64,000 nt of DNA, taken from assembly GCA_905250125.1 (NCBI GenBank), contig CAJNOL010000022.1, positions 1 to 64,000 of the forward strand, read 5' to 3'. Every line of letters starts with the position of its first letter. The first letter of the stretch is position 1. The notes beneath the pieces are model-generated. The model did not search any database, was not told the DNA's origin, and was given only the letters and a program-made list of their open reading frames with translations. The DNA is from Rotaria sordida (taxonomy: Eukaryota > Rotifera > Eurotatoria > Philodinida > Philodinidae). Positions 48,331-60,677 of the stretch are shown piece after piece. The translations under genes and the position numbers were made by a program.

Positions 48331-51300
48331 ATGTCAATCATTTTCAATAATTTTCCTCGTTATAGTTTTTTTATTCGAAGGGTATGTGGTATAGAATTGA
48401 AGAAAATAAATTCTATTAATTTTTAGATGACAACATTAGCCGGTTCAATATCAAAAAATGTTGAAGGATTTATTAATTTTATTAATAAAAGTCCAACAGC
48501 ATTTCATTGTAAGTTTTGCTTTTATTAATAGAAATTCGTTGTTTTATTTTTATTCTAATATTATTATTCAATATTTTGAAGGTGTTGATAATGTTAAAAC
48601 AATATTAACTTCAACAGGTTTTAAAGAATTACGAGAAAATGAACAATGGAATATTGAACCTTTGGGAAAAGTAATAAAACAAAGAAAAAAAATAATATTA
48701 AATTAAATTAAATTTATTTAGTATTTTGTTATTAAAAATGGTTCATGTATTGCGGCATTTGCTGTTGGTGGAAAATATACAAATGGCAATGGTTTTGCTT
48801 TAGCAGCAACACATACTGATTCACCACATCTTCGAGTATGTAATTTAATGCTTCGAATATTACTTATATGATTGAAAGTTATTACATGCAGAAATAATAT
48901 ATATAGGACAGATTTTATTATGATCAATATTTGTTTTATGTTGTAACTATGATTTGATTTGCTTACAAGCATAGAAGTGCACAAGATTCGATAAATTGAA
49001 ATTTTCAAACTGTATGAAAACTTTGATAGTTACCGATGGAATGAAAAAAATTGACTTGTATACTTTTCTCATTCATATGTTCATTTGTTATCAGCATTTC
49101 GTGGATCTTAAAATAGATATGTTAAATCGCTTTTATTACGATACTTTGGTTTGAGAAACTATTGAGCTTTGGAGGGATTGAGAAAAAATTTCTGTACATC
49201 TCTGCCAAGTGATGTCATGTTAAAAGTTTATGTACAGTTCAGAAACGCACGAAGATATATTTCAATTATCTTGAAAGAAGTATAAAGTAAACTGTTTACT
49301 TCCAAGTGAGGATTTCTCAATTTTATGAAATAGGTAATGTTTCAATAATGAATATCGTACTCATCTCATACTAGCACTTGTTTTCGAGTCCGATAAATTC
49401 TCGTGCAATTTCAAGCAATCATCGTTCATTTGTGCAAAATGTCTCATTTTTCAGTTAAAAATTTTTTCTAGATTGTGTATAATTCCATAATAGGAAGACG
49501 TTCAATAGAACAAAATTAAAGCATGCCTATTTCGTATTCGCCATTTTCTAAACAGTTGTGTTTCATTAATATCTATGAGTACACATTTTTCGACTCACAA
49601 AAGGAATTCATTTGTTCGTTTATAGAAAATATGTAAAATAAACGAAGTTAGCTACATCGAAGAAGTTACAATTGAACAACGGAAAGCAATCAGTTCATCT
49701 ATTAGATGATTTACTTAACTGAAATGAATTTTTAAGATCGATCGAAGTTCAATATTTGTTGAGAGGCATATTCTTTTGTCTGTTAGCGCACTTATAAATT
49801 GTTCTGCATTTGTTAATCAAAATTTCTCATCTGAATCTCAAGACAAATTAACTAATAGCATGATTTCATCATCTTATAATTCACTCCAGATTAATATCGA
49901 CCATTTTCCTGATCTTAGGATAAAAAGAGACATCACTTTGTACAATTAATATCAGAAAATAAAATTTATTATTCAAAATCTTTTAATTTCGATCCTAATT
50001 TATTAGTAGGAATTTAGTTCATTTCAATGTAAGTCTTTACATCAATTTCTCTAAGTTTTCTGATCTAAAATCTCAAATATGTTTATAAATTAAACTGTAG
50101 ATAGGCTGTCCGATGAAAGTAAACTCTTTTTGTTCAAAAATTTCAGCATTACGATTTTATACTCTTACAATTTCTCATTTGAACTTAAAATTATTTTATC
50201 TTATAGGTAAAACCTGTATCAAAACGAGAAGAGAGTGGTTATTTACAAGTCAATGTTGAATGTTATGGTGGTGGTATTTGGCATACGTGGTTTGATCGAG
50301 ATTTAACATTAGCTGGACGAGTTTTCTTTCGAGTTTGTATAAGAATTTATGATCAATTCTTTATGATTCTTTTTTTGTTTAAATAAAGAAACAAAATGGT
50401 AAAATTAATCAACATTTGGTACATATAAATCGACCTATACTTCGTATACCAACTATTGCTATTCATCTTAAACGTGATACTAATGAAAAATTAGAAATCA
50501 ATAAACAAGATCATTTGTATGATATGAATTTAATAAAAATATTTTCTTAAAAACAAAACAAAAATAAAAATCTTCATTTAGACAAGCTGTATTATCATTA
50601 AAAACTGAAGAAGAACTAAATAAATCAACAAAAGAAAAAGAGACAACATCGGATACAAATAAAAAATTAATCGATGAAGTAAATATATGAAAAAGTAAAA
50701 TTTTCATTTAAATTAAAATCATTTTTCTTGAAAAATTTTAGTCAAAAAAACATCATAGTCAATTATTAGAATTACTTGCTAATGAATGTAATTGTCAAGC
50801 AGATGATATTATTAATTTTGATTTAATGCTTGCTGATACTCAACCATCATGTGTTGGTGGTCTTAAAAATGAATTTATTTATTCTGGACGACTTGATAAT
50901 CAAATGAGTGCATATTGTGCAATTCAAGTAAAATTTGAAATTAATCGATTTATTATAAATTGTAATTTTTGTTTCTTTTTTATTTCTAGGGTCTTGTCAA
51001 TACACTTGATACGCTTCCAGATGAAACATTTATTCGTGGAGCTTTATTATATGATAATGAAGAGGTTAATATAATTTATTGAGATAGGAATGAAATCATA
51101 TTTGATAAGATCATCTTTTTTTTTATATAAGAAATTTAATGATGAACTTTTTTTATTGAATATTTCATGTACTAACGAGGAAAGTGCCTCAAATGACATT
51201 GATCGTTTGAATTCATATCGGACCTATAGACAGATTTTAGTAAGAATAGCAAAATCCTAAAAGAGTTCGTCCCAATGGATCCTTGGTGCCGAGTTATGAC

Positions 51301-52986
51301 CAGTTTACTGGATTTTCGATTTAAAATTTTGCCTATAGCTAGGTCTAACGGCTTTTAGGATATGCTGAAAGTTTCAGCCGAAAAGAATGTTCTTTCGTCG
51401 AGTTATTGAAGTTCCAAGTAAACTCGACTTTTGTGATATGTCTGTTGCAAACGGATATTTTTGGAAATTCAATATCTTGATGAAAGAACATTCTTTTCAT
51501 TTGAAACTTTCAGGGTATTCTAAAAGTCATTAAATCTATCTATAAGCAAAATTTTGGATTCAAATTCTGTTATAAGATCTTCCGAGGAGTACCTAAAATT
51601 GGATCAAAAATCTAGTAAACTAGTTATAATCGGTGCCAAAGGTCCATTGGAATGAACTCTTCTAGGCGTTTGCTATTGTCATTAAGACTTGCCTGTAGAT
51701 TCCATATGAGCTCAAACGGTGATTGTCACTTGGGATGATTCCTTCGTAAATCTTAAAATGGATAGATTAGCTCATTGCTTCTCAATATTGAATTATAGCT
51801 CTGTTTATGGGCTTAATTTCTTTTTTGTTGTATATAATTTCTAGCAACAGATTAATCAATTTTTTTTCTGATTTGAAAAATGCGCATGCATACGTACTAC
51901 TTAAAGATATAACTTCGCTAGAGCTTGGCAATTTCTTAGTTAAAATATTGCATTAACCATAACTGTTCGTATATATACACCAAAATCTACCGAGTATAGC
52001 AGATAAATGAGCCTGTGAACGTGAAAAGTAGTGTAAAGAATTCATTATGTGATCTACTTAATAGTATGAAATCGGAACAGAACTAATAGTCAATCTCTGA
52101 TTCCACAGAAACTATTATAGATATCCTAAATACTCATAAGCTAATGATAACATAACTACAACACAAAAAAAAATGTAGCCATAATAGTAGTCCACCTTCA
52201 AACCTTTGACTATCAAAACAAATGAGAAGCTCGCTGGACTTCTATTCTGTGCAGAGAGGATTTATATGATTTTATAAAAATTTAGATTGGTTCTGAAAGT
52301 GCTCAAGGTGCTATGAGCGAATTTACTCAACATACATTACGTCGAATGACACGTGCTGAATATGAACGTTCAGTGTCAAATTCATTTCTTGTTTCAGCTG
52401 ATATGGCTCGTACGTATATTAATCAAAGAAAAATAAATAAATAAATATTGTCTTTTCTTTTACAAAAAAAACAAGATGGTGTCCATCCAAATTATAGTTC
52501 TCTTCATGATCGTGATCATAGACCATCATTATTAAATGGTGGAGTTGTTGTTAAAACAAATTGTTGTAATCGTTATGCAACAACAGCATTTACAGCAACA
52601 TTAATTAAAGAAATTGCTCGTTTAAGCAATGTTCCATTACAGGTGTGTTCTTTTTTTAAGTTATTTTCTAAATGTCATTTTTTTAATAACTTTAATTTTT
52701 TTTTTTTTTTTTGTCAAGGAATTTTGTATGAGAAATGATATGCCATGTGGTACAACTGTTGGTCCAATACTTGCTTCTCGTCTTGGAATGTATACAGTTG
52801 ATGTTGGTGCGCCACAATTATCAATGCATTCAATACGTGAAATGACATCAACACAAGCATTAGAACATTATTTAGTTTTTTTTAACGTAAATTATTATAT
52901 AAAACATATTTTGATTTATATTTTTCGATTTATTTTAGGGATTTTACAAGAATTTTAAACAAGTTTACGATTCAATCGAACATTAA
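48331..52986 (+). CDS. DNPEP: Aspartyl aminopeptidase (M18)
   Basis: Zinc aminopeptidase that removes N-terminal Asp or Glu. Thirteen exons: 48331-48381, 48427-48508, 48582-48670, 48722-48835, 50207-50332, 50389-50516, 50582-50678, 50742-50927, 50990-51064, 52286-52409, 52476-52642, 52719-52886, 52939-52986, giving 484 residues (human 475). Metal and catalytic residues are intact: HTD (His105), RLDN (Asp281), DNEE (Glu315-316), ADMAH (Asp355, His358) and MHSIREM (His450). The first 17-codon exon ([17 protein letters not shown]) is Arg/aromatic-rich, like a weak mitochondrial presequence. A second ATG at 48427 gives a 467-residue form matching the usual start, so both may be used. Introns 4 (1.37 kb) and 9 (1.22 kb) are long; intron 9 holds a foldback element. 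Confidence 0.95.
48836..50206. other. Long DNPEP intron 4, no gene seen
   Basis: AT-rich intron sequence; I saw no inverted repeat or coding signal. Confidence 0.45.
51175..51747. mobile_element. Foldback element in DNPEP intron 9
   Basis: About 570 bases with inverted arms that match at about 75-80% by eye. For example, left GTTTGAATTCATATCGGACC pairs with right GTTTGAGCTCATATGGAATC read in complement, and left AATAGCAAAATCCTAAAAGA pairs with AATAGCAAACGCCTAGAAGA. A second internal palindrome surrounds GAAAGAACATTCTTTTC. The ends are near ACGAGGAAAG and CCTTCGT. No coding capacity; relatively old by arm divergence. Confidence 0.7.
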
Positions 52987-53103
52987 ATCACATGATGACG
53001 TTCTTTTTTTTTTTAAATCTATCTAATTAAGAAAACAATTCGATATTAAACATGATTTGCTGATGATTCTTTTTTTTCTGCATATAAAATTTTAGATAAA
53101 ATT

Positions 53104-55421
53104 ATGACTGAAGAGAATATTGTACCACCTAGTGAAGAGCCGGTTAGAATACGTTGGTTAAATGCAGCTGGTAATTATAGCTGAATTTATTTAATATTCT
53201 ATTTTTTTTTCTTATATAGAACAAAATTCAACGATTCAAAAGCCAATAGCACAACATCCACAAATACCAACAATAAAAACAAATAAAGTTACTGCACCAT
53301 CTGTAGTAAACAAAGCACGAACAAAGGTTAATTAATCAATTTCAAAAACGTTTTTTCTCTATGTCTGTTCTTGTCATTTTGATATAGTTACAAATAGCAT
53401 AAAAGTGACATATAATTATGTAATTTTGTCAAGAAGGTCTTTTGTTAATTATGAATATGGTGTTATTTTTTATAAAAAAAAAAAAAATCTTATTCTCTTC
53501 CATTAGTTTCTTTATAATTTTCATAGAACAATGAAACATTTTTAATTCACGAGTAGTAAAACAATTTATACTTAAGTTTGAACAATATTCATCAATGAAT
53601 AAGAGTATCATTCATACAGAAAATTCGTTTTTGTTTGTCTTTGTTCCAACACTTCAGTAAATAAATCAGTCTGAGATAATTTTTAATATGATGCGAAGCA
53701 TAACATAAGGACTAACTCAAGACAGCCAACATTAGGAGAAAAAGAGTGTAAAGATTTTTTTGTCTAAGAGAACGTACGAAGAATATTTGGTTCTGTTCAA
53801 AAAAAAAACAAAAGATCGTCTTGATTGAGGGATGTCACATATTCACCCAATCGAGCTATTTCTGTCTCTTAATAAGGAATTTTACAATGACCATTTTTCA
53901 TCTTCATTCAGCTTTTGATAGAAAGATCGATTTCTTGATTTATCGTGACGAAAAAGAAAACAATTTATTCCATAAAAGTATGATGAAAAGCGTTGTAGAA
54001 ACAGTTATTCGTTTTTTTTTTGTCTAATGAGATATCGATTTTTCCAACTATCGACATTCGAAGCCTCACAGTCAAATGAAACTCGAATATCATCTAATTT
54101 TTCTCCTGAAATTCAAATCATTTAATCGTATTTCATATTTTACATAGGTTCCAAGTGCACCAAATGCTGTTCGATTTGTTGATCAACCTGTTTCGACTAG
54201 TTCAATTGATACATCAATTCAATCTTCCAAAGGTATTAAAGAATTAAGTGCTGAAGATAAATTAAAAATTGCTAATTTAATAAAAGAACTTGCACGGTAT
54301 ATATTTCTAATTTATTTTTCATAGATAATTTCATTTGATTTTGTTTTTTTTAGTATAAATCATGAAAAAGAACTTACAGAAAATAAACTTGAACAAGAAC
54401 GAAAATTATTTGAAGTACAAATGAAAACATTATTAACTGATTATGATAAATTAATGAAAGATAATCAAAGTAAAATTCTTTTGTCTTAAATTTTGTTTTT
54501 TTAAATTTCTTTTTCTTTTATTTAGAACTTCTTACACGTTATAATGAAACAAAAAGGATGTTATATGAATATGAAAAAAAACCTCAATTATTATTAAAAC
54601 CACCAACAAATGAATTTCCAAATCCTCAACGAGTAGAAATTTTATTTATTTATTTTTTTTCATTATAATTTCAAATCTTAATTTTATTATTTGTTTAGTC
54701 ATCAACACCAATTAATTTACCATTGAAAGAATCTTCAACAATGACACGTATTCAACATGAAAATGATTTAATTCAACCATCTCGTACAGCAAATTCAATA
54801 ATAAATGAACAATTTCAATTAAAACAATTAATGATGGAAAAACAATTAGAATTACTTCATAAACAAGTCTTGAATCAAATTTTTTTTTTGTAGTAAATAA
54901 TAAAAAGAAAAAGTTTTCTTTGTGCTTTTTTTTTAGCAACAAATACTTGAAAAAGAATTTCAACAAAGAAATATAAATTCTTCAATTGAACAAACAACTA
55001 AATCTTCATCAAATTTAGCTATTCAAACAACAACACGTGCTACATCACCAATAAAGCATGAAATAAAAACAGCTGTTGTCGAATGTGGTACATCACCTGT
55101 TAGACAAACAACAAAATTCATTGTCAAGTAACAAATATTTTAAATGAAATTTAAAACTAAAATAATAAAAACAAAAGAATTTTGTGGTTTGTTTTTAGAA
55201 GTTCTGATAAACAAGCTAATCGTCCAATTCAAACTCAACGATATGAAATTGATAATAATGATGAAGATCTATTAATATTATCTTTAAATGAATCATATCA
55301 TGAACAAATACCAAAAAAATTACCAATAAATAATAAACCTCAAATTAATAAAAATTCCATGAATGCTCTAGCAGATTCCGAAGAACAAAATCTTCTTAAA
55401 GATATCTTTTTTATTTGTTAA
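53104..55421 (+). CDS. KIAA1328: Hinderin (KIAA1328)-like coiled-coil protein
   Basis: Eight exons: 53104-53170, 53220-53326, 54148-54296, 54354-54469, 54526-54632, 54699-54866, 54937-55127, 55199-55421, giving 375 residues. The centre reads LSAEDKLKIANLIKELARIN followed by HEKELTENKLEQERKLFEVQ. I recall this Glu-Asp-Lys...IANLIKELAR...EKE...EE pattern from vertebrate hinderin. A long coiled coil follows, then Ser/Thr-rich low-complexity sequence and an acidic tail (NNDEDLLILSLNES). Hinderin was described as binding the cohesin subunit SMC3; that role is not shown here. The stop-to-start gap from DNPEP is only 117 bases, and a T-rich acceptor ends 8 bases before the ATG. One intron (after 54866) has a weak donor, GTCTTG. 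Family confidence is moderate; the exon model is good. Confidence 0.65.
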
Positions 55422-56762
55422 AACTAGAAAAAATTTTCTATAGATTGTTTTTGAATCGTTTTTTGTCAGTATATATATATATATAGTTATAAATAATTGT
55501 AGGATAATATGAAAAAACTGGTTGAATTTGTTTTCAGTTTTTTTTTTAAATATTAAATTATGATTAAAAATAGAAATGCTTTTATTAAGCGTGAAAAATA
55601 TTCTATTTGTTTTCTTTTGCTTTTTCGTTTAATATACCGTACCCAACTAATAAAATCGCGATCGATAAAAGAAATCATAGGTTACGCAAGAATGTCCATG
55701 AAATAATAATGAGTTACATTTTTCTGGTCAAATCCTAAACATCAATCGAGGAAATTACGCATATATTAGCGATAACATCCTTGGGATAGTAACCTTCACC
55801 TAATCAAGTTAACATTTCTCCTTCATTCAATCGGAAAGAACAAGATGATACTAATGATGAGAATATATATTTAAGACTAGACATATTTATTTGAGATGTC
55901 TCTTTTCCTTGACTATATTAGGATAGACAATCAAACAATAAGAATGAAAGCAAAAAAAAAGACCTAAGGAATATTATAAATAAAGCCTAAATTACACACA
56001 TTCTCATAAATCGTTTATCTACGTTAGCCGTCTAATCATTCTGTGTGTATGTGTCGATTCGTAAGGCAATGACTTAAGTAAATACTACTTAGGTAAAAAA
56101 ACGACTAACAAAAAAAAAAGAAAAAACAGCAATAAAAGTATATACATACATGAATCAGCTAGAACTCGTTTACTTTTTTTTTCTTTGAATATTTATATGC
56201 GCGCTTTTTTTTTCAACGAGATTAGTTCTTTTTTTGTTTTGTTTCATTGTTAGTTTAATGTAAAGGTGATAAACAAAAAGTAGGAAGACTATAATTATAT
56301 TATTGTCAAGAAAATAACAAATATTTTTTTTATATTTAATTTCAATGAAAAGAAAAAACAAAGAATGTCAGATGGATTTTGTTAATATTTATCATCAATA
56401 TATGACAATCAATTGATTATATACGCATGTTTGGTGAGGTGACCTATTTACATTTTGATATATTTGAATGAGACATAGAATGTAAAAAAAGAAAATTGTA
56501 TCTTGTTCTCGTGTTATATAAATAAAATTGTCCGATGCAGGTAAAAAAAAAATAATGTTTCGATACTTTTACGAGATCTGTTCTCCATCATCATGCGCAT
56601 GCAGTTTGAGGCAAACTGAGAATCTGTTATTTTTCTTCTCTTTTCTTTCTTTTCTTTCTTTTTTAGAGTGACACGCAAATAGAATGCATTCAGTTTCATT
56701 TACTTTTGTCAAGTAGAATTAAATCCATCAATATATATTTCAAAAAATTGTAAACTTCAACG
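55422..56762. other. Intergenic between KIAA1328 and RNF19-like gene
   Basis: AT-rich, with an AT run near 55470-55485 and purine/pyrimidine runs near 56635-56665 (TTTTCTTTC repeats). The short minus frames here look accidental. The right end is the 5' flank of the RNF19-like gene. Confidence 0.45.
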
Positions 56763-59700
56763 ATGTATGTTGGTGAAGCAAATTCATCAAATACAAGAAA
56801 ACATCATCGAATTCATCCAATAACTGAACATAATTCTTCAACAAATGATAATCAAAAAGGACATACTATTCTAAATTTATCATCACATGATGATGAGTTA
56901 GGATCATCACAAAATATAAAACAACGTACAAATTCTCAAGCATCAAATTCATCATCATCAATTGATATACGTGCAAGTGATGTTATTAAACGTATAACAA
57001 GTCCATCTAGTACAATATCAAATACAGATGAAATATTACCACAAACATTTTTTCGTCGTATGTCAACTAATTTTAATATGAATTCATTTGTACAAATAAC
57101 ATCAACATCAACACCTATTTTACCAGCTATACATGATATTAATTCAACAAATACAAATGATGATAATTATATTAATTCAATGATAACAACAATAACAAAT
57201 TTAAATAATAATACAAATGAATGTGAAATATGTTATTCAACAAATGAATGTGAAAATTTACGAACATGTAAACATAATTTTTGTTATTCATGTTTACATA
57301 TATATTTACTTGACAAAATACATAATGGTTGTTTATCATTAGTAGAATGTCCACATAGTGATTGTAAAGAAATTCTTCATCCAAATGATATAAAACGAAT
57401 TTTAAATGATCAACAAATGTATGAACGTTATGAAACATTTATGTTAAGACGTGTCTTACAAAAAATGCCTGATACAAGATGGTGTCCGTAAGTATATAAT
57501 TCTTTTTTTGTTTTGTTTTGTTTTGTTTATTTTTAATAAATAAAAAATTAAACAAAAATAAATCTTTTGTAAATTTAGTTATCCAAATTGTAATTTTGCT
57601 GTTTTGGTTGACAATACACGTAAAGCAAATAAATTTGATTGTCTAGTCTGTAAAAGACCATTTTGTCAACGTTGTTCACAAATTTGGCATCCAAATTTAA
57701 CATGTGAACTTGCATCAAGTCAACGTGCTGCTCAAGATCCTACACTTCAAATGCTTATAAAATCCAATTCGAATGGAGGACTGATTCGACCATGTCCACG
57801 ATGTAAGTTTATTTGTTGGTTTTTTTTTATGATAAAATTAAAAATATTTCGAATTTTAAATTATTATTCGCTTTTTTTTTGTTATATCCTAAATATAGAA
57901 ATAAAATCGGAAACTTTAATGTAATGGATATTCATTATATTACTGATTTTATTTAATTATAGAGATTCATTCAAAAGAGTAGAGGATAAAAGACTTTGAC
58001 ATTTTTATGACAGAAATTGTAATAATAAGTTTTACTAAAATATTGCTTATGAGTGTTGAATTATAGCGCACATGAGAAATATGAGCTCATTCCGTGTCTT
58101 CTCTTTTTTTTTTGAAGGCTCGATTTTCAGTCTTAAGTTTTTCTTTTAAGATATTTATATCATTATTTTCTTTACAATGACAAATTTTCATATATATTGA
58201 ATTCGGATATTAAAGAATTTTCAAATAAACTAAGTATATAAAAAAGAAAGATTATGTTTAAATATGTCGATTTGATTTGATCAAATAAATTAACTCTTTC
58301 TTGCCTTTGGCTAAATCTGATAGTTCAGAAGGTTAACTTGCTCAATAACATCAATCTTATGAGCCCTAATATATACAGGAAAAGTTTGAACCATACACAA
58401 TAAGCTAGCCTTTCTCTTATGAATTATGGTGCGTGCCATAACATTATGTACTCATAGAACATCAAAAATATTATTTTTATGGTAAAGAATAGTTTCAAAC
58501 TATTGATTTGAGGTACAAAATATACAGACATTAAATTGAGATGGAATCCTTTCCTACATGTTTTATAGTTTAAAAGAATCAATTTTTTATAAAATGATAT
58601 CTATAAATACTATAGGGCAAGAAAGGATTAATCTTTCATTATCATAAATAAAGACACCATAATTTTTTACAACGTTTTTTCTGAATATAAGAGATAAAAG
58701 ACCAAAGTCATTTGTTAACTTATAGTATATCATACAGTAGATTACAAAAGATAAACGATATTCTTCATTGTAGTTTTAGAGTACAAAATGCTCTCGGTTT
58801 TCTTTTCTTTTTTAAAAAGCACAACATTTCAAGGTGTCGAATAGACTAAATTACATAAAAAGATGTCAATCCATGAATTTGTATTTTATTATCCATGATG
58901 AAACAAAATAACATTCGCAATTGTATATAATCATATTTCGACAGATCGTAAATATATTTGAATAAGTTTCAAGGCTTGTCTACAAAGCTGAACAATATTA
59001 TTTGTAGAATAATTCAATGATAAAAGGAATTTTGTTTGTTGATTATCAGGACTAAAAGATTTAATTAGTAACTGTTATAATCAATGATAAAAAAGAAATT
59101 CATACAATTTCAAAGTTTCTTGGTATTTTTCTTTCATAAATCACAATAAAAAAAAATAGTTAACACCCTCTCTCAAAAAAGTCAATTGTCGTCAGAAAAA
59201 ATGAAATTAAGATGATAGATAACCCTAAGGTCTAACCTGTCATAAATGACCGGATTTTTTTATTTGTCATTTCGTTCTCTTTCCAAAAATATCCGTCATT
59301 TCCGGTTTGAAAAATGTGGGTTATTTTTTTTAGAAAAAGCGGAAATTTTTTTCTTTGTTTATGAGTTTTTAATCGCATAATCCAGAATATTCGAAGAAAC
59401 GTCATTATAGTCAATAGCTTTTTCTTTGTTTGGAAGAGAATATTGGAACAATCCTCGAGGCATAGCTTTTGGAGAGACGTCATGCTCGTGGGATTTTGAA
59501 ACTTGTCTATAAAGCGCCCTCTTCTTTTGAAATTGGACTACACAACGACCTCCACTTTGACACTTGTTCATGCTGCACTTCCTCTCCCTTCAATGGTGAG
59601 TTACACTGTGCAGAGTTCCATTCTAGAATTAAGCTTTGTTACTAATATACTAAAGAGTATCTTTATAATTAGAGCGCCATGTTTTAAAAGTTTTTCGAAA

Positions 59701-60529
59701 CATTGAGCTTTTCTGCCATTAAAAAATTAGAATTTAAAAATAAGTGCTCTATTATGTTCTTTCAAACAAAAAAAATTAAGTACATAGAGTGAAGGTCCAC
59801 GGAGAATTTTAGGTTATCAAATGAGCTATTTTTGATCCTTATTTGTTGAATATCTCGTGAAAACATCATGGTATAAGACTGAAAATTTTATCAAAGCCTC
59901 TCCACAACAATCCTAATATATCCTGAAAATTTTATACAATTTGAATGTATCTGGACCAAAGATCAATTTTTTAGATGAAGTCTTAATATAAATTCATTTT
60001 TCATATTAAATTTTGGAATCCTTACTGATTATCTATACATTTTATTTTATTTCTTTTAGGTAAAAGTCCAATAGAAAAATTAAATGATGGTTCATGTAAT
60101 CATATACGTTGTGCTATATGTACATGTGAATTTTGTTGGTTATGTATGAAAGAAGTTGATAATTTACATTTTATAACACCAACTGGTTGTACATTTTATG
60201 GTAAAAAACGTTGGTCAAAACTTAAATCAATATTATTTTTAATATTATCATGGATATTAACTCCAATGATAGCCATATTAATAATTGTTATTGCTATTCC
60301 AATATTATTAATAGCATTACCAATAATATTAACAAAAAAATTTTATCAATATTCACTTGAACTTGATATGGGTTCAATTCGTCGTTTTTTTCTTTGTACA
60401 TTTGTATTTATAAGTACATTTATTTTAACACCACTTATTTTGACTCTTGGTTTAATGATTGGTATACCACTATTCATTTTTTTTATTTATTTTTATATGC
60501 CACGAAGATATATATCAGCAAATTTTTAA
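56763..60529 (+). CDS. RNF19: RNF19-type RBR E3 ubiquitin ligase
   Basis: Three exons, 56763-57487, 57579-57802 and 60060-60529, encode 472 residues, shorter than vertebrate RNF19A/B because the long C-terminal tail is absent. A 150-residue Ser/Asn-rich N-terminus leads to RING1 (CEIC...CKHNFCYSC, 154 onward), then the IBR ([31 protein letters not shown]). RING2 ([33 protein letters not shown]) contains the predicted catalytic Cys329, which would carry ubiquitin as a thioester. The [11 protein letters not shown] block and two hydrophobic segments (about 360-395 and 420-455) mark the RNF19 family, which is anchored in internal membranes. The 2.26 kb second intron splits RING2 and carries a small TTAA-flanked MITE. 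It faces BROX across 148 bases. Confidence 0.92.
58290..58631. mobile_element. TTAA-flanked MITE, piggyBac-like
   Basis: About 342 bases starting TTAACTCTTTCTTGCC and ending with the complement of TTAATCCTTTCTTGCCC. TTAA at both ends and C/T-rich TIRs of about 13-15 bases fit piggyBac-type insertion. The interior has no coding capacity and the arms do not match beyond the ends. It sits inside the RNF19-like intron 2. Confidence 0.6.
58632..60059. other. Remaining part of RNF19-like intron 2
   Basis: Contains a less AT-rich patch (about 59210-59700) with overlapping minus frames of 70-83 codons (59232-59571) that match nothing I know. Sequence near 59780-59970 resembles degraded repeat DNA. 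I could not delimit an element. Confidence 0.35.
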
Positions 60530-60677
60530 AAGAAAAAAAAAAAAAAAAGAAAGAAAAAAAAGTAAAATCTTGGTTCATTATTTTGTTGTTAGATTCTTTT
60601 TATTTAATACGCATAAAATGTTTAATATAATAAAGAAAAATGAATAGAAGGCAATGAATGTACATAATAAAATCATT

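Noticed and set aside
59232-59571. Minus-strand gene nested in the RNF19-like intron
   Set aside because: Two overlapping frames in different phases, no known motif, no splice support; kept only as an uncertain intron patch.
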